Assembly (NCBI RefSeq): GCF_002979975.1
Contig: NZ_PCQD01000010.1
Location: forward strand, 51,988 to 115,987
Origin: Pseudomonas sp. MYb185
GTDB lineage: Bacteria > Pseudomonadota > Gammaproteobacteria > Pseudomonadales > Pseudomonadaceae
Length of the DNA: 64,000 bases
Reading direction: 5' to 3'
How positions within the stretch are numbered: position 1 is the stretch's first letter; every line of letters begins with the position of its first letter. The notes beneath the pieces are model-generated. The model was not told the origin of the DNA. It saw only the letters and a list, made by a program, of their open reading frames with translations, and did not search any database. A program made the translations under genes and the position numbers. Positions 21,053 through 30,118 of this stretch are shown piece by piece.

Positions 21053-21936
21053 ATCTGCGCAGAGAACGTGTCGCACTGCTCCATATCACCACTATCAAAC
21101 CCGCGCCGGAACCATTCCACCCGCTGTGCCGAGGTGCCGTGGGTAAAGCTGTCCGGCACCACCTCGCCGCCCGCCCGGCGTTGCAGCCGATCGTCGCCAA
21201 TGGCGGCAGCGGCCTGTAGCGCTTCTTCAAGGTCGCCGGGTTCCAGCATGTTGCTGTAGCGATGGGCAGCGTGGCCCCAGACGCCGGCGAAGCAGTCAGC
21301 CTGCAGTTCCTGACGTACCGACAGGGCATTGACCACTGCCGCTGACTTGCCCTGGCCAGCATTACGCACTTGCTGACTGATGCCGAGAATGGTCTGTATA
21401 TGGTGGCCTACCTCATGGGCCACGACATAGGCCTGGGCAAAATCCCCCGGAGCACCGAGCTGCCGATCCAGGTCACGGAAGAAGCTCAGGTCAAGATATA
21501 CCTTGCGATCCGCCGGGCAGTAGAAAGGGCCAACTGCCGCACTGGCCGAGCCACAGGCCGAGGCAACGCGTTGGCTGAACAGCACCAGCACCGGCTCCTG
21601 GTACTGCTTGCCGGACTCGGCAAAGATCGTCTGCCAGGTCTGTTCGGTATCGGCCAGCACCACCGAGACGAACTCCGCCAATTGCTGCTCCTCCGCGGAG
21701 AAGGTAGCGGCCTGGTGCGGGGCACCGGCACCGGTCAGTTGCATAAGATCGATACCCAGCATCCGCGCGCCGAAGAACGCCACCACGCCCACGATCAGTA
21801 CGACGCGCCCACCGCGGGTGCGCAGCAGCCAGGGCAATATGCGGAGAAGAAGCAGCAACCCGCCTCCGCTGCCCTGCAACGGCTGCCCGCGCCGGTCTTC
21901 GATATTGCTGCTTTGTCGCCTGCCTCGCCAATCCAT
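21049..21936 (-). CDS. YpfJ-type neutral zinc metallopeptidase
   Basis: A 295-residue membrane-anchored protein of the YpfJ/KPN_02809 metallopeptidase family. It starts MDWRGRRQSSNIEDRRG, has one membrane segment near 40-60, and carries the zinc motif HEVGHH (from residue 174) with the downstream acidic ligand region RQELQADCFAGVW. The family's end motif (GTSAQRVEWFRRGFDSG) is also present. Physiological substrates of this family are not well known. The ATG at 21936 has GGAGA upstream. It heads a three-gene overlapping cluster with two unknown membrane proteins, which is not a context I know for ypfJ. Confidence 0.9.
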   Translation of the reverse strand: MDWRGRRQSSNIEDRRGQPLQGSGGGLLLLLRILPWLLRTRGGRVVLIVGVVAFFGARMLGIDLMQLTGAGAPHQAATFSAEEQQLAEFVSVVLADTEQTWQTIFAESGKQYQEPVLVLFSQRVASACGSASAAVGPFYCPADRKVYLDLSFFRDLDRQLGAPGDFAQAYVVAHEVGHHIQTILGISQQVRNAGQGKSAAVVNALSVRQELQADCFAGVWGHAAHRYSNMLEPGDLEEALQAAAAIGDDRLQRRAGGEVVPDSFTHGTSAQRVEWFRRGFDSGDMEQCDTFSAQI

Positions 21937-22152
21937 ATCCGTCTCCAGCGCTGAACCTCCGTGGAGCATAGTGTAGCGCCCCGACCAGAACAACGGCCGG
22001 CGCAGCGCCTTATCTTTGGTCTGCAACTTTCAGCAACTATTAGGCAAGTTGCGAAAATCGGCTGCCCTCCTAGTATTGAAGGGATGGAGCCGTTTTCTGG
22101 CTCGCTACGGAACAAAGGAACTAACTCACTCTCAACTGACACAGGAGCAGTC

Positions 22153-23403
22153 ATGGTCCCTTTCAGGCATTCCTTGATCTTTCTCGCCGTCCTCGGCCTG
22201 CTGGCCGCCTGCGACAACTCTGCGGATTCGGGCAATCAGACCCAGGCGCCCTCGCCGGCTGCCACCACCCCGACCGAACCCGCTGAACCCGAAGCGGCCG
22301 CTGACACTGCGCCGGAGGAGAACAGCGAACCGGCCGACTCGGAACAGGCGGACAATAGCGTGGCCTTCAGCGTGACCGAGGTGACGCAGTTCGACGCGCC
22401 CTGGGCCATGACCTTCCTGCCGGACGGCAGGCTGCTGGTCACCGAGATGGCCGGCACGCTGCGTCTGCACGACCTTGCGAGCGGTAACACCGGAACCATC
22501 AGCGGCGTACCGGAGGTGGCCCATGCCGGTCAGGGCGGTCTGGGCGATGTGCTGTTACATCCGCAGTTCGAGAATAACCAGCAGATCTATATCAGCTATG
22601 CCGAGGCCGGCGATGGCGGCTCCGGCGCAGCGGTAGCGCGCGCCCGTCTGGCACTGGATGAGGATGGAGGGGGTACGCTGGAGGATCTGCAGGTGATCTG
22701 GCGGCAGACGCCGAAGGTCAGTGGTGATGGCCATTTCGGTCATCGCCTTGCCTTCGACAGCGATGGCATGTTGTGGATCACATCCAGCGAACGCCAGAAA
22801 TTCGATCCGGCCCAGGACATGAACTCCAACCTGGGCAAGATGATACGGCTCAATGACGATGGCAGCGTTCCTGAAGACAACCCCTTCGCCGATCAAGGCG
22901 AGGTCGCTGCGCAGGTCTGGTCTCTGGGTCACCGTAATATTCTGGGGCTGGCATTCGATGCTGATGGCAAGCTTTGGGCACATGAAATGGGACCCAAGGA
23001 TGGTGATGAACTCAACCTGATCGTCAAGGGGGAAAACTACGGTTACCCGCTGGTTTCCAATGGCAATCATTATGACGACACGCCAATTCCCGACCATGAC
23101 ACCCGACCGGAATTCAAGGCTCCAGCGATTACCTGGACCCCGGTGATCTCACCGGCAGGCTTCATCATCTATGACGGCGAGCTGTTCCCGGATTGGCAGG
23201 GCAGCGGCTTCATTGGCGGCATGTCCTCCATGTCCCTGGTACGCGTGGAATTCGATGGTGAGGAGGCCCGCGAAGCGGAGCGGCTTGACCTGCAGAAGCG
23301 TATACGCGAGGTGGAGCAAGGCCCGGATGGTGCGATCTGGGTGCTGGAAGACGGCACCCGCGGAGGTAATGGTGCACTGCTGAAACTGACTCCGCAGGGG
23401 TAA
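22153..23403 (+). CDS. PQQ-dependent aldose sugar dehydrogenase, lipoprotein
   Basis: A 416-residue member of the soluble glucose dehydrogenase / YliI (Asd) family, six-bladed beta-propellers that oxidise aldoses with PQQ as cofactor. A signal ending in a lipobox (LLAAC, Cys 20) is followed by a Pro/Glu-rich linker of about 50 residues and the propeller, with family motifs [49 protein letters not shown], and [17 protein letters not shown] precedes the ATG at 22153. No pqq biosynthesis genes are in the window. It would sit in the periplasm or on the outer membrane. Confidence 0.92.
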   Translation: MVPFRHSLIFLAVLGLLAACDNSADSGNQTQAPSPAATTPTEPAEPEAAADTAPEENSEPADSEQADNSVAFSVTEVTQFDAPWAMTFLPDGRLLVTEMAGTLRLHDLASGNTGTISGVPEVAHAGQGGLGDVLLHPQFENNQQIYISYAEAGDGGSGAAVARARLALDEDGGGTLEDLQVIWRQTPKVSGDGHFGHRLAFDSDGMLWITSSERQKFDPAQDMNSNLGKMIRLNDDGSVPEDNPFADQGEVAAQVWSLGHRNILGLAFDADGKLWAHEMGPKDGDELNLIVKGENYGYPLVSNGNHYDDTPIPDHDTRPEFKAPAITWTPVISPAGFIIYDGELFPDWQGSGFIGGMSSMSLVRVEFDGEEAREAERLDLQKRIREVEQGPDGAIWVLEDGTRGGNGALLKLTPQG

Positions 23404-23413
23404 TGATAATGAC

Positions 23414-23438
23414 CGGAGCCGGCATGTTGCCGGCTCCG
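23414..23438. terminator. Hairpin between convergent genes
   Basis: Stem CGGAGCCGGC (23414-23423) with GCCGGCTCCG (23429-23438) and a five-base loop. It lies ten bases past the sugar dehydrogenase stop and before the end of the convergent NAD(P)-binding protein gene. No T tract follows, so it may be a bidirectional, imperfect terminator. Confidence 0.6.
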
Positions 23439-23452
23439 TGGCCGACTCTCGC

Positions 23453-24112
23453 TCAGCGCCGGGCGAACTGCTGAATGGCGTCAGCCACCGGGGTATCGCC
23501 CCCAGTCAGTTCGACGATGACCCGACTTACTGTCGGCTGCTCGAGCAGTTCGAGCAGGGTTGTCGCCACATCCGCACGCGGCACATCGCCATAGGGGATG
23601 GCCAGTCCCGCGCGCACTCTACCGGTGCCGGGCGAGTCCAACAGCGTGCCGGGGCGTACTATGATCCAATCCAGACCGGATTCCGCCAGATGCACATCAG
23701 CGCGCTTTTTCACCGTCATGTAGTTTTCGAAGGTATCGGAGATAGTCTTGCTGCGCCCCGCCTCGGGGAAGGCTGATACCAGCAGGAAGCGCTTCACCCC
23801 TGCCTGTTGCGCCGCGGCCACGGCCAGCTCCAACCCTTGACCATCAATGGCATTGGTCATCTGCGGCCCGCCCTTGCCCCCGGCACCAGCGGAAAACACC
23901 ACCGCATCGCTGCCACTCATCAAGGTGGCGAGCCCATCGACATCCAGCTCCAGCAGATTGCCGAGAACCGACACTGCTCCCAGCGCTCGCAGCTCATTGG
24001 CCTGCTGCGCATCACGATGGAGAGCCAGCGGTTCATGGCCCCGCTGCGCCAGCTGCTGGGCGAGATGGCGGCCAACCTTGCCGGCGCCACCGATGATGAA
24101 AACCTTTGTCAT
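23453..24112 (-). CDS. NAD(P)-binding (atypical SDR) protein
   Basis: A 219-residue Rossmann-fold protein of the NAD(P)H-binding/atypical short-chain dehydrogenase type. It starts MTKVFIIGGAGKVGRHLAQQL (nucleotide-binding GGAGKVG motif), has VVFSAGAGGKGG, FLLVSAF and the conserved WIIVRPGTL segment. This group includes flavin reductase-like and YtfG-like proteins; no catalytic YxxxK of classical SDRs is evident apart from NYMTVKK. The substrate is unknown. The ATG at 24112 has GAGG upstream. It is divergent from the siderophore-binding protein gene. Confidence 0.87.
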   Translation of the reverse strand: MTKVFIIGGAGKVGRHLAQQLAQRGHEPLALHRDAQQANELRALGAVSVLGNLLELDVDGLATLMSGSDAVVFSAGAGGKGGPQMTNAIDGQGLELAVAAAQQAGVKRFLLVSAFPEAGRSKTISDTFENYMTVKKRADVHLAESGLDWIIVRPGTLLDSPGTGRVRAGLAIPYGDVPRADVATTLLELLEQPTVSRVIVELTGGDTPVADAIQQFARR

Positions 24113-24212
24113 GACAGCCTCACAAACAGAAACCAGAGAGGCATGCTGGCACACCCGGCCCAGTTGCGCCACCGCACTGCCCAGCGATGGTCACCGCAGC
24201 GCGGCTGCGCTT

Positions 24213-24235
24213 ATAATGAGAACACATTTCATTAT
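24213..24235 (+). promoter_or_regulatory. Fur box overlapping a -10 element
   Basis: Inverted arms ATAATGA (24213-24219) and TCATTAT (24229-24235) with a nine-base centre. The arms are those of the Fur consensus (GATAATGATAATCATTATC); the spacer is six bases longer than in the simple 19-base box, which fits an extended hexamer array. A perfect TATAAT at 24212-24217 overlaps the left arm, so bound Fur would block the promoter of the binding-protein gene starting at 24254. Confidence 0.75.
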
Positions 24236-24253
24236 CAACAAACGGAAGCCCAC

Positions 24254-25192
24254 GTGAAGCTATCAGTCCCTCTGGCAGGTCTTGCCGCCGCCCTTCTGCT
24301 GTCAACATCCGCCACGGCCTTCGAGCTGACCCACAGTGCCGGCACCCTGACCCTGCCCGCCACGCCGGAAAAGATCGTCACCTTCGATCTGGCCCTGCTC
24401 GACTCGCTCGATACCCTCGAAATCCCCGTCGCTGGTGTGCCGCAATCAACCTACGAGGGGCACCTGGCGAAGTTCAACGAGACACCGGTAGCAGGTACCC
24501 TGTTCGAGCCCGACTATCCGGCTCTGCAGCAAATCAGCCCGGACCTGATCATCGCTGGCGGGCGTTCGCAAGGCGCCATGCCGCAACTGCAGGAGGTCGC
24601 GCCGACGATCTCTTTTACCAGCAACCCGAACGACTTCCTGAACAACTTCAAGACCGTCAACCAGGCGCTGGCCAAGGCGTTCGACAAGAGCGAACAAGCC
24701 CAGGCGGCACTCGCCGGTATCGATAGTGATGTTTCAGCTCTGCACCAAGCCAACGATGGCAAGACCGGTGCCTTTCTGTTCGTGGTCGGCGGCAATGTCA
24801 TGGCCCACGCCCCCGGTGATCGTTTCGGCTACGCGTACGAGCTGACCGGTCTGCAGTCGGTACTCCCGGCCAAAGCACCGGCGGCAGGCCGCCAGGCTCG
24901 CCCGGAACCAGGCTCGCCGCAAGCCGAGGCCGCAGCCAAGGAACGCGCCCTGGTCATCAGCAACATTGCCCAGGCCGAGCCAGACTGGCTTATCGTATTG
25001 GACCGCGGCGCCATCAATGGCGGTGAGAAGACCGCCGCCGAGACCCTGGCGCAGCATCCGCAGCTCAGCCAGACCACTGCCTACAAGGAAGGTCGCGTCC
25101 ATTACGCCGACCCCAACAGTTGGTATCTGGTTGGCGGCGGCCTGACCAACCTGAAGAGCATCACCGCGCAGATGCTCGACGCCATGCAGTAA
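24254..25192 (+). CDS. Siderophore-binding periplasmic protein of an ABC importer
   Basis: A 312-residue class III periplasmic binding protein of the YclQ/FatB/CeuE type that captures ferric siderophores. A Sec signal peptide (ends STSATA) is followed by two lobes joined by a helix; motifs include TPEKIVTFDLALLDSLDTL, ISPDLIIAGGRSQGAM and DRFGYAYELTGL. The start is a GTG at 24254 (MKLSVPLAGL) after a GGA-type site. A Fur box lies directly upstream. No permease or ATPase genes for this importer are in the window, which is unusual, so the partner must be elsewhere. Confidence 0.9.
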   Translation: MKLSVPLAGLAAALLLSTSATAFELTHSAGTLTLPATPEKIVTFDLALLDSLDTLEIPVAGVPQSTYEGHLAKFNETPVAGTLFEPDYPALQQISPDLIIAGGRSQGAMPQLQEVAPTISFTSNPNDFLNNFKTVNQALAKAFDKSEQAQAALAGIDSDVSALHQANDGKTGAFLFVVGGNVMAHAPGDRFGYAYELTGLQSVLPAKAPAAGRQARPEPGSPQAEAAAKERALVISNIAQAEPDWLIVLDRGAINGGEKTAAETLAQHPQLSQTTAYKEGRVHYADPNSWYLVGGGLTNLKSITAQMLDAMQ

Positions 25193-25204
25193 GCGCCGAC
25201 AAAC

Positions 25205-26758
25205 TTACTCTGCCATCCTCGACGCAGGTTGGGGACGGCTGACGTCATTCGCTGCCGCAGAGGTTCGCCGGACGCTGCTCCGTCGGGCAGCAGGCCTGCC
25301 TCGCGAACCGCGCAGGCGGCGCCAGCCCAGTACCGTGCCGCTGAGGCAGATAACCAACCCACCGACACCACCGAGCCACATCCAGCCATCCCATAGCGGT
25401 CGACGTTCCAGCAGCGGCAACCAGTCCCAGCTGTGCAGCAGCGCGAACAGCCAGCGCGAGGCTCGCTGGCGCTGGTCGAGCTGGCCAGGCGGCGAGCCAC
25501 TGTACGGGTCCAGATGCAGCCAGGTCCGGGCCGGATCATCGAAGCGCACACGCAGGATCGGCAAGGGCCGCTCCAGATGGCCGAGCATGCTGTGCTCGCT
25601 ACGCGCGTAGTAATAGAAATCATGCTCGGTCAGCACCTGCACCTGGAGACTGTCCTGCGGGCGGATCGCCTGGGCGGCGCGCAGCAGTTCCGGTTCAGGC
25701 AGGCGGGCCACGGGGGCGCCGCCGTCCATCGGCAACAGCAGGCTCGCGCCGCTACCATCGACCCCGACCAGATAGCCGCGGCCAGCAACCAGCCGCCAGT
25801 GCAGTTCGCGTACCGCCAGCCCGGCTGCCTGCAATTGCTGCAACGCCTGCTCCGGAGCCATGGGGAAGGCCTCGGCACCCAGCTCGCCACCCTGATAGGC
25901 GGACGTGTCCAGCGGCACCCGGCTATCGAATACCCGCCAGGGGTTCATCGACATCAGGCCGCTGAAAATCCATGCCACTGCCAATAGGCCGAACAGCAGC
26001 CCGCCGATATGATGCCAGCGGGCAAAGCCCCCATAGGGGCTGCGCGAGCCGCTGCGGTAGGGCCTGGTAAAGCGCCAGCGCAATATGCCGACGACCATGC
26101 CGAGCAGGGTCATGAGAACGGCAGTGAGCGACAGGTAGATCACCACGTCCGTCCACCAGCGATCCAGCACTCCTCCGCGCAGCGGATACAACCAGTGCAG
26201 CCAGGCACCGACCCAGTTCCAGGCACGCTCGGTGGCGGTGGCGTCACGCACCACCTCGCCAGAATGGCTGGAGATATACAGCAGGGTGCCGTTGTCCAGC
26301 GCGACACGGTGCAGTGGCCGATCCACATCCAATGACCGGGTGTGGGTCCAGGCATCCTCATCCACCACCCCCCGATACTGCAACTGACCCGGCCCGGCGA
26401 ACTGATGTGCGGCGGCCAGCGCCTCGGCTTGCCCGATACCATCGAGCAGCTCACCACTGCGCGCATCCACCGCCACCTTGCGCGAGCCATAGTGCAGTAC
26501 ATAGCGCGGCTCCCCGGCCACGGTGGTCAAGCGGATGCTGCGCGGTGCCTGGCTTTCGCCACTGGCGGACAGCGCCTGCGCCAGCGGCACGCAGCAGTGC
26601 TGCGGCGACAGCACCGGCAACTGCGTCAGATGCTCCCGGGGCGTCAGCTTGGGATAGCCGACATAGAGCATGACCAGCCCCGAGAAGAACCACAGCGCCA
26701 TGATCAGGCACAGGCCGATGCCCAGCCAGCGATGCCATAGATACAGGTAACGTTTCAT
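25205..26758 (-). CDS. PepSY-associated transmembrane protein
   Basis: A 517-residue inner-membrane protein of the PepSY_TM family. It starts MKRYLYLWHRWLGIGLCLIMALWFFSG (first membrane segment with a His after the basic start), has PepSY-like periplasmic parts, further membrane segments near 205-230, 255-280 and 445-470, and a basic tail. Relatives next to siderophore receptors act as, or resemble, inner-membrane ferric reductases that release iron from siderophores. It begins three bases after the TonB receptor stop, so the two genes are one operon; whether it reduces iron or another metal here is not shown. Confidence 0.88.
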   Translation of the reverse strand: MKRYLYLWHRWLGIGLCLIMALWFFSGLVMLYVGYPKLTPREHLTQLPVLSPQHCCVPLAQALSASGESQAPRSIRLTTVAGEPRYVLHYGSRKVAVDARSGELLDGIGQAEALAAAHQFAGPGQLQYRGVVDEDAWTHTRSLDVDRPLHRVALDNGTLLYISSHSGEVVRDATATERAWNWVGAWLHWLYPLRGGVLDRWWTDVVIYLSLTAVLMTLLGMVVGILRWRFTRPYRSGSRSPYGGFARWHHIGGLLFGLLAVAWIFSGLMSMNPWRVFDSRVPLDTSAYQGGELGAEAFPMAPEQALQQLQAAGLAVRELHWRLVAGRGYLVGVDGSGASLLLPMDGGAPVARLPEPELLRAAQAIRPQDSLQVQVLTEHDFYYYARSEHSMLGHLERPLPILRVRFDDPARTWLHLDPYSGSPPGQLDQRQRASRWLFALLHSWDWLPLLERRPLWDGWMWLGGVGGLVICLSGTVLGWRRLRGSRGRPAARRSSVRRTSAAANDVSRPQPASRMAE

Positions 26759-26761
26759 GGC

Positions 26762-28939
26762 TCAGAACCGCAGATCGAGGCTGACATCGACGCTGCGCGG
26801 TGCGCCCATGTAGTACTGTTCGCCATAGGCCTGCTTGGCGTAGATCTCGTCGGTGAGATTGCGCAGCCGGGCGGTGACCGTCGTGCGCTTGTCGACGCGG
26901 TAGCGGGTGAAGGCGCCGTACAGGGTGTAGGACGGCGCCTTGAGGGTGTTGGCGTTGTCCGCATAGACCGAGTCGACATGGCGCACGTCGGTTCCAATCT
27001 CCCATACCGGGCTGAGGCTGTAGCTCAGCCACAGGTTGGCGACGCTGTCCGGCACATTGATCGGACGGTTGCCCTTGCGCGCGACCGACACACCATCCAC
27101 CGCCTCGTTGAACTCGTCATACTCGGCATCCACATAGGCATAGTTGGCCTCCACCAGCAGCGCCGGAGTAACCTGCAACCTGCCCGCCAGCTCGATGCCC
27201 CGTGACGTCTGCTGCCCTGCCTGCACCGTCAGGTTGGGGTCATTCGAGTCGCGCGCGGCAAAATCGCGCCGCACGATCTGGTACAGCGCCAGGGTGGCCG
27301 CAGCGCGCCCGTCGAGAAAATCGAACTTGCTGCCGACTTCCCATTGCTCGCCCTTGGACAGGTCGAACAGGCCGACGTTGGAATAGGTGGCCGAGGCCAG
27401 CGAGCCCGCCGGCAGATCCGCCGAGGTGCTGTACTGCGCGTAGAGATTGGCCGTCGGGGTCAGCTCGTAGAGCAGACCGATACGGCCGCTCAGCGGCTCC
27501 CAGCGGCGCTCGAAGAACGCTGGGCTGGTAGGCGTGACCGCCCCGTAGTTGGTCACCTCCATCTGCAGATGGTCGTAACGCAGGCCACTGAGCAGTGCCA
27601 GGCGCTCGGTCAACTGCAGGTGGTTCTCCAGAAACAGCGCCCGGGTATCGATCTCATGCCGCCGCTGCTTCTGCAGACCCACATCCATACCGGGAACGTC
27701 ATCGAAACGGCCCGGATCGAACTGCCCCGGATCGACCGAATCGAATGCGTCACCCGCCTGGGGATGCAGCGTCTGGCGCATACGTGAGTAGTCCAGCCCC
27801 GCCGCCCACTGGCTGGCCAGCCCGAACAGTTGATGGTGATGCTGCAGTTCCAGGCGATTGCCCAGCACATTCTGGTCATGGCGCTGCAGATAGGCACCGG
27901 AGCGTTCCACCAGACTGTTATCAGCGTTATAGCGGTAGTTCTCCAGATTGCGATAATCGCGCTGGGCATCGTAGTAATACAGCGTGTTGCGCAGGCTGCT
28001 GGCGGGGCTCCACTGATAATCGGTGATCGAGCGCAGCCAGCGCACCCGTTGCTCGTAGCGCCCATCACCGACGTTGTAGTTCTCGAAGCGCCGGCGCTTG
28101 TCGATCTTCATGCTGCTGCCACCGGTATTGAGCACCGGTGTGCCCCAGTAGGGACTGTCTTCCCTGTCCTCCAGGTATTCCAGCGCCAGCGTGTGGCTCA
28201 GGTTGGGCGTCAGATCACTGAGCAGCGACAGGGCCAGACTGCCCGTTTCCCGCTGGTTACGGTCGATATAGCCATTGCTGTCGCCACGACTGAGGTCCAG
28301 TCGCAGGAAGTGCTGGCTGTTGCCGATATCCGCCAGTGCCTGGTTGAAACCAAGGGACAGCTCCGACTCGTCGAACCTGCCGTAGCGCAGCCGCCCTTCC
28401 AGTACCTGCTCCTCACGGCTGGCCAGCTTGCTGATGTAGTTGATCGATCCGCCGACAGCACCAGCGCCATGCAGAAAGGAGGACGGGCCGCCGAGCAGTT
28501 CGACACGGTCGATCTGCCAGGCATCCACCGGCCGGGTGGCACTGCTGTAGCCGAGGTTGATACCGTTGTACAGCTGGGTGATCTGGTTCTGGGTAAAACC
28601 GCGGTAGGACACGAACCCGCCGTAACCGGGGTTGGCCGAGGCGTTGATCCCGGTCATGCCGTTGATCACATCCTGGGTATTCACGGCGCCACGCGCCTCG
28701 ATCACGCTACGGTCGGCGACGCTGACCGAGGCGGGTGTTTCGCGGACGGTCAGATCCAGACGAGAACCGGTGCTGACGGGTTGATCCAGACTGAGGCCGG
28801 ATGGGGCGCTGCCCTGCTCTCTGGCCTGCGCCGATACGGTACTGGCCGGCAGAGTCAGAGCGTCATGCTGCGCCCATGCCAACGGGATGGCGCTGATACA
28901 CAGCGCCAGGGTGGTGATGCTGCTCATGCGAAGAAACAT
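26762..28939 (-). CDS. TonB-dependent outer-membrane receptor (siderophore type)
   Basis: A 725-residue receptor for energy-dependent uptake of a metal chelate. A signal peptide (ending LAWAQ) precedes an N-terminal plug with RETPASVSVADRSVIEARGAVNTQDVINGMTG, VSYRGFTQNQITQLYNGI and VELLGGPSSFLHGAGAVGGSINYISK, then a 22-strand barrel ending in the aromatic terminus SVDVSLDLRF. The plug motifs are those of the FhuE/FoxA-like siderophore class. The ATG at 28939 has GGAGG six bases upstream. It sits between a DUF2946 His-rich gene, a family often linked to copper receptors, and a PepSY gene, so the ligand could be a ferric siderophore or another metal complex. Confidence 0.92.
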   Translation of the reverse strand: MFLRMSSITTLALCISAIPLAWAQHDALTLPASTVSAQAREQGSAPSGLSLDQPVSTGSRLDLTVRETPASVSVADRSVIEARGAVNTQDVINGMTGINASANPGYGGFVSYRGFTQNQITQLYNGINLGYSSATRPVDAWQIDRVELLGGPSSFLHGAGAVGGSINYISKLASREEQVLEGRLRYGRFDESELSLGFNQALADIGNSQHFLRLDLSRGDSNGYIDRNQRETGSLALSLLSDLTPNLSHTLALEYLEDREDSPYWGTPVLNTGGSSMKIDKRRRFENYNVGDGRYEQRVRWLRSITDYQWSPASSLRNTLYYYDAQRDYRNLENYRYNADNSLVERSGAYLQRHDQNVLGNRLELQHHHQLFGLASQWAAGLDYSRMRQTLHPQAGDAFDSVDPGQFDPGRFDDVPGMDVGLQKQRRHEIDTRALFLENHLQLTERLALLSGLRYDHLQMEVTNYGAVTPTSPAFFERRWEPLSGRIGLLYELTPTANLYAQYSTSADLPAGSLASATYSNVGLFDLSKGEQWEVGSKFDFLDGRAAATLALYQIVRRDFAARDSNDPNLTVQAGQQTSRGIELAGRLQVTPALLVEANYAYVDAEYDEFNEAVDGVSVARKGNRPINVPDSVANLWLSYSLSPVWEIGTDVRHVDSVYADNANTLKAPSYTLYGAFTRYRVDKRTTVTARLRNLTDEIYAKQAYGEQYYMGAPRSVDVSLDLRF

Positions 28940-29010
28940 GCATAGCCTCCAGGCTTGTTTGACAAGCCCAGCCACGCCCGGGCAGTACAGCCCGAGCGGA
29001 CAGGGTGATT

Positions 29011-29388
29011 TCAAAGCGCAGGAAGCAGAATCGGGGAAGCTCGGGGGTTGGCGGGAGGCCAGCGCGCCCGTACCAGGCGCGGCAGATGAAGCACCGGCAG
29101 CGGCCGTGATTGCTCGACGGCCAGCCGGCCCAGCAGGCCGAAAAAGGCGGCAAGGATGATGGCGCCGAACGGGCTGGCAAAGTCACAACCGGAGTCGGCG
29201 GAGGAATGGGCATGCGCAGCGGCAGCCTCGTCATGCCCGGAATGATGGTGATGGTGGTCGTGCTCAGCAGCGACAGCAGGGGTTGCACTCACCTGCTCAT
29301 GCCCGACAGCGCAGTGCAACGCGCTGAACAGGATGCTGAGCAGCAGCACCCAGGCGAGCAATGCGCGCTCCTTGCGGGCCAATGTCAT
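29011..29388 (-). CDS. DUF2946 family His-rich protein
   Basis: A 125-residue protein with an N-terminal hydrophobic segment ending in SALHC, a His-rich stretch (residues about 42-62: HDHHHHH, HAHSS) and a second hydrophobic segment (SPFGAIILAAFFGLLG) before a short basic, Pro-rich tail. It matches the DUF2946 family, small exported or membrane proteins commonly next to TonB-dependent metal receptors. The histidines and the two cysteines suggest metal binding in the periplasm. It lies about 70 bases upstream of the receptor gene on the same strand and is probably the first gene of that operon. Confidence 0.82.
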   Translation of the reverse strand: MTLARKERALLAWVLLLSILFSALHCAVGHEQVSATPAVAAEHDHHHHHSGHDEAAAAHAHSSADSGCDFASPFGAIILAAFFGLLGRLAVEQSRPLPVLHLPRLVRARWPPANPRASPILLPAL

Positions 29389-29528
29389 CGGGCACGACTC
29401 AAGATAGTGAATACCTCTGCGGTAAGACAGCGACTCTCTTATACAGGAATAGAGTAGCAGCAGATGTTATCGAGCGAACAGCTGCTGCCCCAATAATCCC
29501 TTGATACATCGCAGGGACAGCGACTGAT

Positions 29529-30059
29529 CTACGCCGGCTGATCCACAATCAGGCAGGTTGTGGTGGCGTGTGCATACAGCTTGCCGTCGGGGCCTACCAG
29601 GCGCCCTTCGGCGGTGGCCACCCGGCGACCGGCGTGAATCAGCCTGCCTTCGGCGCGCACCAACGGCACACCCTCATGCAGAGCGCGCACCATATTGACC
29701 TTCAGTTCCAGGGTGGTGTAACCCTTGCCCGCAGGCAAGGTGGTATGCACCGCGCAGCCGACAGCTGAATCCAGCAGCGTGGCAAACCAGCCCCCATGTA
29801 CCGTGCCCAGCGGATTGTAATGCTTGCGCTGCGGCCGGCCCTGAAAGATGGCAAGGCCGGGCTCCATCCGGATCGGCACAAAATCCAGGGTGTCGCCCAT
29901 GGGGGGTGGCGGCAGCTCTCCAGCAAAGATCGCTTCGAATATCTCCATGCCGGAGCGGCTGGAGGCCTGCTCCTGCGGCAGATCAGTGACAGATCGCAAA
30001 CGCGCACGAACCGCCCGCTCCTCTTCACGCCACGAGGCTACAACCTGGTCAATATCCAT
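29529..30059 (-). CDS. PaaI family acyl-CoA thioesterase
   Basis: A 176-residue hotdog-fold protein likely to hydrolyse acyl-CoA thioesters in the cytoplasm. The core shows GTVHGGWFATLLDSAVGCAVHTTLP, the PaaI signature with HGG and the catalytic-type Asp/Ser region, followed by TTLELKVNMVRAL and GRLIHAGRRVATAEGRLV. The ATG at 30059 is preceded by AAGGAG. It is divergent from a MarR-type repressor gene across 59 bases that contain two operator-like palindromes, so it is probably controlled by that repressor. The physiological acyl group is unknown. Confidence 0.9.
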   Translation of the reverse strand: MDIDQVVASWREEERAVRARLRSVTDLPQEQASSRSGMEIFEAIFAGELPPPPMGDTLDFVPIRMEPGLAIFQGRPQRKHYNPLGTVHGGWFATLLDSAVGCAVHTTLPAGKGYTTLELKVNMVRALHEGVPLVRAEGRLIHAGRRVATAEGRLVGPDGKLYAHATTTCLIVDQPA

Positions 30060-30083
30060 CGATAACTCCTTTCTCATATTTAC

Positions 30084-30110
30084 TTGCATACACAATAGTT
30101 GCATATACAA
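30084..30110. promoter_or_regulatory. Tandem palindromic operator for the MarR regulator
   Basis: Two near-identical 12-base elements, TTGCATACACAA (30084-30095) and TTGCATATACAA (30099-30110), are 15 bases apart. Each is close to a palindrome (TTGYATATRCAA), the kind of AT-rich dyad that MarR dimers bind. They occupy most of the divergent promoter region between the thioesterase and marR-like genes, so one repressor could control both directions. Confidence 0.72.
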
Positions 30111-30118
30111 TACAGAAT

